A stretch of DNA of 43,837 nt from Streptomyces aureus. Its GTDB lineage: Bacteria; Actinomycetota; Actinomycetes; Streptomycetales; Streptomycetaceae. Positions 1 to 8,192 of the stretch are shown here, piece by piece. The DNA lies in the NCBI RefSeq assembly GCF_001418135.1, contig NZ_LIPQ01000061.1, positions 1 through 43,837 of the forward strand. Reading direction: 5' to 3'. The notes under the pieces were generated by a model, which saw only the letters and a program-made list of their open reading frames with translations, made no database searches and was not told where the DNA came from. Every line of letters starts with the position of its first letter. Position 1 is the stretch's first letter. A program made the position numbers and the translations under genes.

Positions 1-455
1 GCCCGCGCGCGGGCCGCCTCGTCGGTCCCGGCGCTGATGACCAGTTCGACGAGCGCGGGGTCCGCCATGGTCGTACGGGCCGGACCGTACCGTTCGACGG
101 CCCCGGCCACGGCGAGGGCCAGGCGGTCGAGCAGCACCTCGTCGAGCGGTCCGGCCGGGCCGGGCCGCTCCAGCCACACCGTGCCGATCTCCTCCTCGTC
201 GAGGACGACCGGGGCCGTGCCGGACGCGGGCCCCACCGGGCCGGGGGCCTCGCGGCCGTCGGGCGCGACGCGGATCGTCCGCCCGGTGCCGTGGAGTCCG
301 ACGCCGGTGACGCACTCGGCGAGACCGGCGGAGGCCCGGGCGAGCGCGGGAAGGTCCACACGTCTGCGCATCAGGGTGTCGTAGAACGCGACGATGCGGA
401 GCGCGCCTTCGACGTGCGGATCGAGTCCGGACAGCCGTACGGCCAAAGCCTCCAT
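1..455 (-). CDS. PucR/CdaR-type transcriptional regulator, N-terminal part (cut by window edge)
   Basis: The first 151 codons are visible and the gene runs off the left edge. The protein starts MEALAVRLSGLDPHVEGALR and continues as an alternating helix/strand domain with a GAF-like look and a conserved-type ATG start. This matches the N-terminus common in Streptomyces PucR-family regulators, whose C-terminal helix-turn-helix would lie outside the window, so the family call is inference. The start is supported by a purine-poor but acceptable leader (CCTCCTATCC). It is divergent from the esterase gene, and the 110-bp gap holds two dyads that could be its operators. Confidence 0.6.
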   Translation of the reverse strand, partial: MEALAVRLSGLDPHVEGALRIVAFYDTLMRRRVDLPALARASAGLAECVTGVGLHGTGRTIRVAPDGREAPGPVGPASGTAPVVLDEEEIGTVWLERPGPAGPLDEVLLDRLALAVAGAVERYGPARTTMADPALVELVISAGTDEAARAR

Positions 456-491
456 GGCAGCAGGATAGGAGGACGGGCGGCCGGGACGGGG

Positions 492-521
492 GCGCCGATC
501 GGCGCGCGATCGGCGGCCGAT
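492..521. promoter_or_regulatory. Two adjacent dyads between divergent genes (possible operators)
   Basis: A perfect 14-bp palindrome GCGCCGATCGGCGC (492-505) is followed three bases later by ATCGGC-G-GCCGAT (509-521). Both share a CGATCGGC-like core. They lie between the PucR-like regulator and the esterase, a usual place for operators. Whether a protein binds is inference, because GC-rich DNA makes short palindromes frequent. Confidence 0.35.
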
Positions 522-565
522 GCCCGACGGACGGCGGGCGACGCGGCGCGGGAGGCTCGCCGAGG

Positions 566-1471
566 ATGGCCGTCATGGACCCCGAACTCGAAGCCTTCGT
601 ACCGCTCTTCCCCCGCACCGACCTCACCGACCCGGTCGCCGCGCGGAAGAACTCGGCCCGACTGGCCGCCGCCGTACCGGCCCCCGACACCACGGACATG
701 GAGGTCGAGGACCGCACGGTTCCCGCCGACCCGCCCGTGCCGGTACGGGTCTACCGCCCGCGCGGCGCCCGGGGCGCCGTCGTCTGGCTGCACGGCGGCG
801 GATTCCTCATGGGCGACCTGGACACCGAACACCCGTGGGCCGGCCGGATCGCGGCCTCCTCCGGCGCCGTGGTGATCTCGGTGGGCTACCGGCTCGCTCC
901 CGAGCACCCCTACCCGGCCGCCCTGGACGACGCGTACGCCGTGCTGGAGTGGGCCGCCGGGCACGCGGCCGAACTCGGCGTCGAGCCGGACCGCATCGCG
1001 GTCGGCGGCCACAGCGCCGGCGCCAACCTCGCTGCCGCGGTGACCCTGCGGGCCCGCGACCGGCAGGGGCCGCCGATCCGCTTCCAGCTGCTCAACCAGC
1101 CGGGGCTCGACGACCGGCAGGACTCGTGGTCGGCGGTGAACTTCACCGACACGCCCTGGTTCTACCGGGACAAGAGCCTGGCCTCGTGGCAGCACTATCT
1201 GGGCGGCGGCCCCGCGACCCCGTACGCCGCCCCGGCCCGCGCCGAGGACCTGACCGGCCTGCCGCCGGCCTACCTCGCCACCGCCGAGTTCGACCCGAAC
1301 CGCGACGAGGGCCTCGCGTACGCGCTGCGCCTGCTCCAGGCGAGGGTGTCCGTCGAGATCCACCAGTGGCCCGGGACCTTCCACGGTTCGCAGGCGATCC
1401 TCTCCGCCGAGGTCTCGCAACGGCAGAACGCCGAACTCGGCGCCGCCCTGGGCCGGGCCCTGGCCGGATGA
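566..1471 (+). CDS. Alpha/beta hydrolase, hormone-sensitive-lipase (HSL) type esterase
   Basis: A 301-residue serine hydrolase likely to cleave short-chain carboxylic esters in the cytoplasm. The HSL hallmarks are clear: oxyanion-hole HGGG at 76-79, nucleophile Ser150 in GHSAG, the acid in EFDPNRDEG (about Asp243) and His273 in GTFHGS. Length is normal for the family and there is no signal peptide. The start is ATG 566, with a second ATG in frame at 575 behind a GAGG; either is possible. It is divergent from the PucR-like regulator, which may control it. The natural substrate cannot be read from sequence. Confidence 0.9.
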   Translation: MAVMDPELEAFVPLFPRTDLTDPVAARKNSARLAAAVPAPDTTDMEVEDRTVPADPPVPVRVYRPRGARGAVVWLHGGGFLMGDLDTEHPWAGRIAASSGAVVISVGYRLAPEHPYPAALDDAYAVLEWAAGHAAELGVEPDRIAVGGHSAGANLAAAVTLRARDRQGPPIRFQLLNQPGLDDRQDSWSAVNFTDTPWFYRDKSLASWQHYLGGGPATPYAAPARAEDLTGLPPAYLATAEFDPNRDEGLAYALRLLQARVSVEIHQWPGTFHGSQAILSAEVSQRQNAELGAALGRALAG

Positions 1472-1572
1472 GCCCCGGGCGCGCCCGCCCGGCACCCGCA
1501 TCGGCCGCACCACCCGCACCCACCCGCCGCGCCCGGCCGGAACTGCTCCCTCGCGGCGCCGGAGGCCGTCCT

Positions 1573-1588
1573 GGGCCCGTCCGGGCCC
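1573..1588. terminator. GC hairpin downstream of the esterase gene
   Basis: GGGCCCG-TC-CGGGCCC forms a near-perfect stem in the 175-bp gap after the esterase stop. There is no U-run, which is usual for Streptomyces terminators. It could equally be chance in this GC-rich gap. Confidence 0.35.
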
Positions 1589-1633
1589 GGGTGGACGGGC
1601 TGGTATTCCGGTGCGCCTCCCCGGGCGCCCGCA

Positions 1634-1639
1634 TAGTCT
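1634..1639 (+). promoter_or_regulatory. -10 hexamer TAGTCT, leaderless start
   Basis: TAGTCT ends 7 nt before ATG 1647 and no Shine-Dalgarno intervenes, so transcription could begin at the A of the start codon. No convincing -35 box is visible. Confidence 0.4.
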
Positions 1640-1646
1640 CGCCGGC

Positions 1647-2066
1647 ATGTCCCTTGAGATGAACGAGGCCGTACGCGGCCTGCTCGACGCCCCGCACATG
1701 GCCGTGCTCGCCACCCTCAACCCCGACGGCGCTCCGCAGAGTTCGGTGGTGTGGGTCAGCCGCGACGGCGGAGAGTTGCTGATCTCCACCACACAAGGCC
1801 GGCGCAAGGCGCTGAACATGCTCCGGGACCCGCGCGTCGGCCTGACCGTCTTCGACCCCGCCGACCCCGACCTGTACGTCGAGATACGCGGCACGGCCGC
1901 CCTCACCGAGGACACCGGCCGGGCGGTGGCCGTCCGCATCGCCGAGGAGTACCTCGGTCCCGGCGGCGGCAAGGAGTACGCGGAGGCTCCGGCGGAGGAG
2001 GTCCGCGTGGTCGTCCGCATCACGCCGACCAGAATCCTCGGCAGCGCCACCAGGGTCGCCGGCTAG
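1647..2066 (+). CDS. PPOX-class (split-barrel) flavin/F420-dependent oxidoreductase
   Basis: A 139-residue protein of the pyridoxamine-5'-phosphate-oxidase-like split-barrel superfamily; the sequence fits the actinobacterial branch related to Rv1155 that uses F420. Typical features are the opening [18 protein letters not shown], the strand plus [19 protein letters not shown], and the VEIRGTAAL segment. It probably reduces a small molecule, substrate unknown. ATG 1647 fits the domain start, and TAGTCT lies 7 nt upstream with no Shine-Dalgarno, suggesting a leaderless message. Its stop overlaps the stop of the convergent VOC gene. Confidence 0.88.
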   Translation: MSLEMNEAVRGLLDAPHMAVLATLNPDGAPQSSVVWVSRDGGELLISTTQGRRKALNMLRDPRVGLTVFDPADPDLYVEIRGTAALTEDTGRAVAVRIAEEYLGPGGGKEYAEAPAEEVRVVVRITPTRILGSATRVAG

Positions 2067-2506
2067 ACCCGGTCCGGGGCGGTGGAGGTGTACTGAGCGG
2101 CGTACTCCCCGGTCGGCGGGGTCGTGGTGATGACGTCGATCAGTACGCCGTCGGGCGCGCCGAGGATGAAGTGGCGCTGGCCGAAGTCCTCGGTGCGGAG
2201 GGGGAGGAGCTCGGGGAGGCCGGCCTCGCCGATCAGGCGACGGTGCTCCGCGTCGACGTCCTCGACCTCGAAGTTGAGGAGCAGGCCGCCCCGGGTCGGG
2301 ACGCGGTGGCCCTCGGGGAGGGTCGGGTGGCTGTGGTCGAGGAGGGCGAGCTCGTACCGGGGCGCGTCGGGGCGGTGCAGGCTCACGTACCAGTCGGCCT
2401 CGAAGGTCGTCGCGAAGCCGAGGTGGCGGGTGTAGAAGTCGCGGGAGGCGGCGACGTCGCGGGTGCAGAGCACCGGGTAGAAGCTGCTGAGTCGTCCGGT
2501 CTTCAC
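2063..2506 (-). CDS. VOC-family (glyoxalase/bleomycin-resistance fold) protein
   Basis: 147 residues with two beta-alpha-beta-beta-beta units: [21 protein letters not shown] opens the first and [19 protein letters not shown] the second. The VOC superfamily covers dioxygenases, isomerases and drug-binding proteins, and no substrate is evident. I chose GTG 2506 because GAGGAG lies about 9 nt upstream; a longer reading from 2548 would run into the operator. It is divergent from the TetR gene with twin operators between them, so it is probably the target that regulator controls. Its TAG overlaps the stop of the oxidoreductase gene in a shared CTAG. Confidence 0.88.
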   Translation of the reverse strand: MKTGRLSSFYPVLCTRDVAASRDFYTRHLGFATTFEADWYVSLHRPDAPRYELALLDHSHPTLPEGHRVPTRGGLLLNFEVEDVDAEHRRLIGEAGLPELLPLRTEDFGQRHFILGAPDGVLIDVITTTPPTGEYAAQYTSTAPDRV

Positions 2507-2545
2507 GGTATGGCTCTCCTCGTCGTGCGTCGCTCGCTCCGATTT

Positions 2546-2564
2546 CACATACCTGGGGTATGTG
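2546..2564. promoter_or_regulatory. TetR operator copy 1 (VOC side)
   Basis: CACATACC-TGG-GGTATGTG is a perfect dyad with 8-bp arms. It lies upstream of the VOC gene start and shares its core CATACC-NNN-GGTATG with the second copy at 2580-2594. A TetR gene is the immediate neighbour, so control of both divergent genes is the natural inference. Confidence 0.75.
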
Positions 2565-2579
2565 AGGACTGAGGGTTAA

Positions 2580-2594
2580 CATACCCCGGGTATG
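2580..2594. promoter_or_regulatory. TetR operator copy 2 (tetR side)
   Basis: CATACC-CCG-GGTATG repeats the core of the first operator with a different central triplet. Dyad centres are 32 bp apart, close to three helical turns, so two regulator dimers could bind the same DNA face. It lies just ahead of the TetR gene and fits autorepression. Confidence 0.75.
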
Positions 2595-2620
2595 CGAAAT
2601 GGGAAGGGCGGTGTGCGGCG

Positions 2621-3286
2621 ATGCCGGACGAGCGGGCGGCGGGCGGCCGGGCGGCGGCCGACGGCACGGGGGTGACCGGCGGCGCCCAGGGCCTCCGGGC
2701 CGAGCAGCGGGCGGCGACGCGGCGGGCGCTCCTCGCGGAGGGACGGAGGCGGTTCGCCGAGGACGGGTACCACGGGGTCGTGCTCGCGGAGGTGGCCCGG
2801 GCGGTGGGGGTCACCAAGGGCGCGGCCTACCACCACTTCGAGAGCAAGGCGGGGCTGTTCCGGGCGGTGGTCGCCGAGGTCCAGGGGGAGTTGGGGGACC
2901 GGGTCGCGGCGGCGGCCGACGAACAGACCGACCCCTGGGAGCAGCTGCGCGCCGGCTGCCGCGCCTTCCTGGCGGCCGGCTCCGACCCGGCCGTACGACG
3001 GATCGTGCTGGTCGACGCGCCGACGGTCCTGGGATGGGAGGAATGGCGCGCCCTGGACGAGGAGTCCTCGGCGCGGCACCTGACGGAGGCGCTGGAGGGG
3101 CTGGTGGAGGCGGGCGTCGTCGCCGACCAGCCGGTGGAGCCGCTGGCGCGGCTGCTGTCGGGCGCGATGAACGAGGCGGCGCTGTGGCTGGCGAGAGGCG
3201 AGCGGACCACGTCGGCGGAGGCGCTGGAGCGGACGGTGGCGGCACTGGACGGGTTGCTGGCGGGGATCCGACGCGCGGGGGCGTGA
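2621..3286 (+). CDS. TetR/AcrR-family transcriptional regulator
   Basis: 221 residues. The N-terminal helix-turn-helix spans about residues 32-80, with VVLAEVARAVGVTKGAAYHHF as the recognition region. The rest is a helical ligand-binding domain with ordinary TetR length. A glycine/alanine-rich stretch of some 24 residues precedes the DNA-binding domain, so translation might start further in, but ATG 2621 is the first good start after GGAAGGG. It very likely represses itself and the divergent VOC gene through the two CATACC-NNN-GGTATG dyads. The inducer is unknown. Confidence 0.92.
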   Translation: MPDERAAGGRAAADGTGVTGGAQGLRAEQRAATRRALLAEGRRRFAEDGYHGVVLAEVARAVGVTKGAAYHHFESKAGLFRAVVAEVQGELGDRVAAAADEQTDPWEQLRAGCRAFLAAGSDPAVRRIVLVDAPTVLGWEEWRALDEESSARHLTEALEGLVEAGVVADQPVEPLARLLSGAMNEAALWLARGERTTSAEALERTVAALDGLLAGIRRAGA

Positions 3287-3388
3287 GCGCACCCGCTCGC
3301 GGTCGCCCACCGCGACGACCGTCTCCGGCTCGCCCGCACCCGCGCCCCGCGCCGCCGACGTCGCCGGTGGACGTGCGACCATGCCCCG

Positions 3389-4123
3389 GTGCGTGAACTG
3401 AGTGAGTTGATCGAGGTCGAGGACCCGGCCTGGCCGGTCCTCGGCGAGAAGCTGCGGGCCGCGCCCGTACCCGTCGAGGTGCTGGACGCCGACGCGACGC
3501 GGGGCGCGTCCGCGCTGCTGCGGACGCAGGTGACCGTGCGGTCGTTCCTGGGGGCGTTCGTCTTCCACAGCGGCGGGGCGTTCGTCGACGACGGCTGGCT
3601 GCGGGTGTACGGCAGCCCGGCAGCCGGCAACGACCGGCGGCTGCCGTCGCTCGCGCAGGTCAACGACTTTCCCGCGGACGAGACGGCCGATCCGGGGTGG
3701 CGGCCCGACGCGGGGCTCGTCGTGGCCCACGACGTACTCGGCGGGGTGTTCGTCCTCCAGGGCGGGCCCGCGGACCAGGTCGGGCTGCCGGGGCAGCCCG
3801 GCGAGATGGTGTACTTCGCGCCGGACTCGCTGAGGTGGGAGGCGCTGGGCGCCGGATACGGGGCCTGGCTGTCGTGGGTGCTGTCCGGCGGCACGGAGGA
3901 GTTCTACGAGGGGCTGCGCTGGCCGGGCTGGCAGGACGAGGTCCGTCGGCTGGACGGTGACCGGGGGCTCACCCTCTTCCCGCCGCTGTGGTCGGCGGAG
4001 GCGCACCAGGACCTGGCCGCGACCAGCCGCCGTGTGGTGACGATGGCGGAACTCCTTGATTTCGAGCGGGAGACGAGTGTGGGGCTCGACGAGAACGACC
4101 CCGGTTTCCTGGGGAACGTATGA
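3389..4123 (+). CDS. DUF2625-family protein
   Basis: 244 residues matching the pattern I know for DUF2625: an opening L..LIEVEDPAWPVL, the middle DDGWLRVYGS, LVVAHDVLGGVFVLQGG and MVYFAPDSLRWEALG, then RWPGWQDEV. No biochemical function is established for the family, and there is no signal peptide or membrane segment. GTG 3389 is chosen because it directly begins the family's N-terminus; there is no Shine-Dalgarno, so a leaderless start is possible. The GNAT gene follows 19 nt after the stop, suggesting co-transcription. Confidence 0.82.
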   Translation: MRELSELIEVEDPAWPVLGEKLRAAPVPVEVLDADATRGASALLRTQVTVRSFLGAFVFHSGGAFVDDGWLRVYGSPAAGNDRRLPSLAQVNDFPADETADPGWRPDAGLVVAHDVLGGVFVLQGGPADQVGLPGQPGEMVYFAPDSLRWEALGAGYGAWLSWVLSGGTEEFYEGLRWPGWQDEVRRLDGDRGLTLFPPLWSAEAHQDLAATSRRVVTMAELLDFERETSVGLDENDPGFLGNV

Positions 4124-4142
4124 GCGCGGGGAGGGGAGCGGG

Positions 4143-4652
4143 GTGATTGCGCGTACGGTACGGACCTCCCGTCTCGACCTCCTCCCGCTCGCCGTCGCGC
4201 ACGCCGAGGAGATGGCGGGGGTCCTCGCCGACCCCGCCCTGCACACCTTCATCGGCGGCGCCCCGCTGACCCCGACCGAACTTCGGTCCCGCTACGAGCG
4301 GTTGGCGGCCGGCTCGCCCGACCCGGCGGCGGTCTGGGGCAACTGGGTGGTTCGCCTCCGCGCCGAGGACCGGCTGACCGGGACCGTACAGGCGACGGTC
4401 ACGGAGGGCGGACGGGTCGCGGAGGTCGCCTGGGTGATCGGCACGGAGTGGCAGGGCCGGGGCATCGCGCGGGAGGCGGCGCAGGCCCTGGTGGCCGTGC
4501 TGGTCGAGCGGGGCGCCCGCACGATCGTGGCCCATGTCCACCCGGACCACACGGCGTCGGCGCGCGTCGCCGGCGCGGCCGGCCTCACCCCCACGGACCG
4601 GGTGGAGGACGGCGAGGTCAGGTGGGAGCGGCGGGTGCCGGACAGTCCGTGA
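4143..4652 (+). CDS. GNAT-family N-acetyltransferase
   Basis: 169 residues of the RimJ/RimL-like GNAT fold. The opening TVRTSRLDLLPL is typical, and the acetyl-CoA binding loop is seen in WQGRGIAREAAQAL. The tail ARVAGAAGLTPTDRVEDGEVRWE is the usual last strand. The acceptor may be a small amine or a protein N-terminus. GTG 4143 is preferred over longer readings because a GAGGGGAG purine run precedes it and it starts the family alignment. It is probably co-transcribed with the DUF2625 gene. Confidence 0.88.
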   Translation: MIARTVRTSRLDLLPLAVAHAEEMAGVLADPALHTFIGGAPLTPTELRSRYERLAAGSPDPAAVWGNWVVRLRAEDRLTGTVQATVTEGGRVAEVAWVIGTEWQGRGIAREAAQALVAVLVERGARTIVAHVHPDHTASARVAGAAGLTPTDRVEDGEVRWERRVPDSP

Positions 4653-4739
4653 TCGGGAGCGCCTCTCCTCAAGTCTTCTGCGGAGAAGCCGCGTTGCCGT
4701 CCGGCTCCGCGGGCGCGGTGGGCCGGCGCGTCGTCGAAC

Positions 4740-7208
4740 TCACGGGCGGGGCCGGGCCGCTCCCTCCGCCCTCCGGCGGGTCCTGGCGCCGAGCCACAGG
4801 GACGCGGCGAGCAGCAGCGCGCCCGCCGTTCCCGCCGCCAGCCCCGCCCGCAGACCCGGTGGGCGGAATTCGCAGGTCACGGTCGTCGTCCCCGGACGGA
4901 CGTCGAGGGCGAGCAGGCCGCCGTACGAACCGGCCTTCCCGCCCTCGCACCGCCAGCCCGCGATCCTCGGGGCGGCCACCACCGCCGTCCCCGTCACCCC
5001 CGGCGGGAGCGTGGCCGTCAGGCCGTCGGAGCGGACGTCGATCCTCGTCGCCGCGCGGGCGCGGAGCCCTGCCACGGCCGCGCGCAGGCGGTCGTGGTCC
5101 AGGCAGGCGATCTCGGCGGTCCCGCCGGTCGGGACGTGGGGCTTCGCCCCCTCCCGCTCCTGCACGCCCAGGGACGTCATTGCCGCCAGCCGCTTCGGCC
5201 GGCCGCCGAGCAGCCGCGTCTCGTACGTGCCCAGGCGGGCGGTGCCCGTCGCGTCCGGGGCCCAGAGGAAGACCTCGGTGCCGGCCCGGCACGCACCGCC
5301 CGTCCCCGGAGCCTCGTACACCCGCGTGCCCAGCAGGAGTTCCTGGTTGCGGAAGGGGGACCCGCCGTACGCCGGGGCCGGGCCCGGCGGCCGTACCGTC
5401 ACCAGCGGCAGCGGCGGCGCCGACGGCTCCGCGCGGACCACCGCCCCGTCCCGCCAGCGCGCCCCCACCCCGAACAGCGCGTCCGTCACCGGGTTGTCCA
5501 GGCTCAGCAGGTTCCGGCCCCGGGAGGTCCAGCCGCCGCCCAGCGCGGTCAGCGTCTCCGTCAGGACCGCCGGGGTGTGGCTGCTGTAGTACGCGGCGCC
5601 CTGGCCTCCCAGGAGCAGCGGATCGTTGCCCGCGACCCGGGGCAGACCGGAGTCCGTGCGGTACGCGGGCCAGCCGTCCGCCTCCGCCAGGGCGTCCGCC
5701 CGGCGCTGCTGCCCGGCGCCCCACGGCGGGTAGTCGTCGAGCCGGACGAGCCGCTCCCGGTCGGCGTACGCGGTCGTCGCCGCCGCCTGGCCGACCACGG
5801 TGCCGACGACCAGGAGCGCGGCGAGCAGCCCGTACCGGCCCCGGCGCGGGAGCAGCAGCGCGCCCGCCACCGCCACCAGGCCCACGGCCGTGAGGACGAG
5901 TGCCCAGGACGTGAGGAAGGGGCTCGGGAGCGCGCCCAGGGTCAGGGCCACGACCACCGTCGTCCCGCCGAGCAGCGCCCGGCGGTCCGGGAGGCCGTGG
6001 GCGAAGCCGGTCCAGGCGGCGAGGACGAGGACGCCGGAGAGGACGAAGGTCTGGCGGTACGGGCTGCCGTTCGGGGTGGCGAAGGCGTGCCACACGAGGT
6101 GCGTCGGACCCCACTGCATGGAAGCCAGGACCGCCACGCACAGGCCCGCCCACGGCCACCGCCGGCGGCCGGGGATCTCGCGGCGGAACAGCAGCGCGGC
6201 GACGAGCAGCGGCACCGCCGTGGAGACGAAGGCCGCCGGGGTCGAGAAGCTGTACGTCACGGGGAGCAGCCGGGCGAGGACGTCCGTGGCGGGCGCCGGG
6301 TCGAACTCCCGCACCAGGCCCGGGTGGGCGTGACGCGAGCCGAGGAAGACGGGGACCAGGACGGGCGCCGCGAGGGCGATCCCGATCCCGGTCGTCAGCG
6401 CGGCCCGCAGCAGCGTACGGACGGCACCGCGCCCCGCACCGCCGCCGGAGGGATCCCCCCGCGTCGAGTCCGTCGCCGGATCCGCCGTCGCGAGCCGGAC
6501 GACCAGGACCAGCGCCGCCCCGATCGTCGCCATGTACGCCGTGTAGAAGTTCGCCACCCAGCAGACCGCGACCACCAGGGGCCCGAGGAGCGGGCGCCTG
6601 CCCTCCCGTACCCACTCGCCCACGAGGCAGAGCAGCGGGAAGGCGATCAGGCCGTCCAGCCACATCGGGTTGTACGTGCCCTCCGCGAGCGACCAGCCGC
6701 AGAGCGCGTACGAGGCGCCGAGGACCGACGCCCACCACCAGGTGCCGGGGCCGAGGCGGCGCAGCAGGTACGTCATGGCCGCCGCCGCGGCCGCCGTCTT
6801 CAGGACGGTGACTCCGTACACCGCGTACTCGATGTCCCCGCGCGGGAGGAGCGCGACCAGCGGCGCGAAGGGGCTCGACACGTAGGTGCCGTAGTCGGGG
6901 AGGAAGCTCGTGCCCCAGCCCGCCTGCCAGTCGAGCAGCAGACCGCCGTCCGCCCGGCCCCGCAGCAGGTCCCACAGGTGCGCGTGGAACGGCACGAACT
7001 GGTTCGCGAGGTCGTTGACGGCCCGGTGGCGCGGCCCGAAGGGGAAGATCCGGGCGACGGCGTCACCGCCGCAGACGGCGAGCACGGTGAGCAGCGCGGC
7101 GAGGAGCGGGGAGCGCGCGCCCTCGGCCGTGGGGCGGGTCGCGGTGCCCATCGCGGTGGGTGCGAGGGCGGGCGGCGTGGAGCCCTGTGTTCGAGTGGCG
7201 TTCGGCAT
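4740..7208 (-). CDS. YfhO-family multi-spanning membrane protein
   Basis: 822 residues with a dozen or more hydrophobic helices in the first two thirds, then a largely soluble C-terminal domain and one more helix near the end. The acidic/aromatic loop HRAVNDLANQFVPFHAHL and the PDYGTYVSSPFAPL segment are typical of YfhO proteins, which are GT-C-like membrane enzymes linked to glycosylation of wall or lipid polymers. The exact reaction is unknown. ATG 7208 is chosen because the extra 27 codons upstream look unlike coding sequence; no clear Shine-Dalgarno is seen. It stands alone on the minus strand. Confidence 0.85.
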   Translation of the reverse strand: MPNATRTQGSTPPALAPTAMGTATRPTAEGARSPLLAALLTVLAVCGGDAVARIFPFGPRHRAVNDLANQFVPFHAHLWDLLRGRADGGLLLDWQAGWGTSFLPDYGTYVSSPFAPLVALLPRGDIEYAVYGVTVLKTAAAAAAMTYLLRRLGPGTWWWASVLGASYALCGWSLAEGTYNPMWLDGLIAFPLLCLVGEWVREGRRPLLGPLVVAVCWVANFYTAYMATIGAALVLVVRLATADPATDSTRGDPSGGGAGRGAVRTLLRAALTTGIGIALAAPVLVPVFLGSRHAHPGLVREFDPAPATDVLARLLPVTYSFSTPAAFVSTAVPLLVAALLFRREIPGRRRWPWAGLCVAVLASMQWGPTHLVWHAFATPNGSPYRQTFVLSGVLVLAAWTGFAHGLPDRRALLGGTTVVVALTLGALPSPFLTSWALVLTAVGLVAVAGALLLPRRGRYGLLAALLVVGTVVGQAAATTAYADRERLVRLDDYPPWGAGQQRRADALAEADGWPAYRTDSGLPRVAGNDPLLLGGQGAAYYSSHTPAVLTETLTALGGGWTSRGRNLLSLDNPVTDALFGVGARWRDGAVVRAEPSAPPLPLVTVRPPGPAPAYGGSPFRNQELLLGTRVYEAPGTGGACRAGTEVFLWAPDATGTARLGTYETRLLGGRPKRLAAMTSLGVQEREGAKPHVPTGGTAEIACLDHDRLRAAVAGLRARAATRIDVRSDGLTATLPPGVTGTAVVAAPRIAGWRCEGGKAGSYGGLLALDVRPGTTTVTCEFRPPGLRAGLAAGTAGALLLAASLWLGARTRRRAEGAARPRP

Positions 7209-7528
7209 GACCCGTCGAATATGCCAGCGTCCGACCGGGAAAATCCGTTCCCCGCGACCCAGTTCACCCGATGGTCGCCTGAACGCCATCCACGGGGGGC
7301 CGGCCGCGACGGGACGCTCCCGCGGGGCGTACGAAGGGTGGAGGAAGGGGCGTGCGAAGGGGCGTACGAGGGGGCGGACACGGGACGGTTACCGGCCGAC
7401 ACCCGGCGTGCCGGTGAGTCGTTGTGGGAAACAGTCGCACCGAAGTAGTGGCTCCGGCCCGGGCGACTCCCTAACATCGATCACCGCAAGGTCGTTCAAC
7501 TGACGCACGACCAGCCCGGGAGGCTCCT
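7209..7528. other. 320-bp divergent intergenic region with short direct repeats
   Basis: No gene is seen. At about 7324-7376 a GGGGCGTACGA-like unit occurs three times, imperfectly. GGGAA-N6-TTCCC (7238-7253) is a short dyad near the YfhO start. TAACAT at 7471-7476 could be the -10 box for the lipoprotein gene, with its start 52 nt downstream. Nothing else stands out. Confidence 0.5.
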
Positions 7529-8173
7529 TTGCACCGCCGCACTGCGCTCACCGTCTCCGCCGCACTGCTCGCCGCGGCCCCGCTGCTCACCGCCTGCGGC
7601 AGTGACGCCCACCCAGGAGCGGCGGCCGTCGTCGGCGGCGAACGGATCGACGTCTCCAGCCTGCAGGCGCAGGTGCGGGACGTGCGCACCGCCCAGGAGC
7701 GCTCCCCGCAGGCCGCCCAGCTCGTCCAGGCCACCGGTGACCTGCCCCGCCGCAAGCTCAACGTCATGATCTTCGACCGGGTCGTCGACAAGGTCGCCGC
7801 GGACAACGGCGTCGGTGTCACCCGCGCCGAGCTCCAGGAGACCAGGACCGCGTTCGTCCGCGAGAGCGGCGGCGAGGACCGGCTCGCCGACGTCCTCCTC
7901 CAGGAGCAGGGCGTGGCGCCCGGCCAGATCGACGACGTCGTCCGCCGCAACGTCCTCATGAACAAGATCGCCGCCAAGCTGGGCGTCACGGACACCCCCG
8001 AGGGCCAGCGGAAGCTGACGGAGGTCTTCTCGGCCGCGTCCAAGGCCCTCGCGATCGACGTGAACCCGCGCTACGGCGCCTGGGACGACGCCCAGGTCCG
8101 GCTCGGCGACACCACCGCGCCCTGGCTGCGGCAGCTCAGCCAGGACCCGGGCGCCGTCCCGGCCGGTGCGTGA
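7529..8173 (+). CDS. SurA N-terminal-domain lipoprotein
   Basis: 214 residues with a lipoprotein signal peptide: HRR, a hydrophobic stretch, then lipobox LTAC with Cys about residue 23. The mature part is helical like the SurA/trigger-factor chaperone N-terminal domain and lacks a parvulin PPIase domain. It is therefore a likely secreted-protein folding helper anchored to the outer face of the membrane. The start is TTG 7529, fixed by GGGAGG 5 nt upstream and by the signal peptide. It is followed at once by mazG, an arrangement I recall as conserved in Streptomyces. Confidence 0.88.
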   Translation: MHRRTALTVSAALLAAAPLLTACGSDAHPGAAAVVGGERIDVSSLQAQVRDVRTAQERSPQAAQLVQATGDLPRRKLNVMIFDRVVDKVAADNGVGVTRAELQETRTAFVRESGGEDRLADVLLQEQGVAPGQIDDVVRRNVLMNKIAAKLGVTDTPEGQRKLTEVFSAASKALAIDVNPRYGAWDDAQVRLGDTTAPWLRQLSQDPGAVPAGA

Positions 8174-8180
8174 GGCGGAG

Positions 8181-8186
8181 TAAGTT
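8181..8186 (+). promoter_or_regulatory. -10 hexamer TAAGTT just before mazG
   Basis: TAAGTT ends 6 nt before GTG 8193 and sits only 7 nt after the lipoprotein stop. It would give mazG its own leaderless transcript in addition to read-through. No clear -35 box. Confidence 0.35.
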
Positions 8187-8192
8187 CAAGGG

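Noticed and set aside
371..2050. Long minus-strand open frame of 559 codons over the esterase and oxidoreductase genes
   Set aside because: It is antisense to two clearly recognisable proteins and shows Arg/Gly/Pro-rich, low-complexity content typical of shadow frames in GC-rich DNA.
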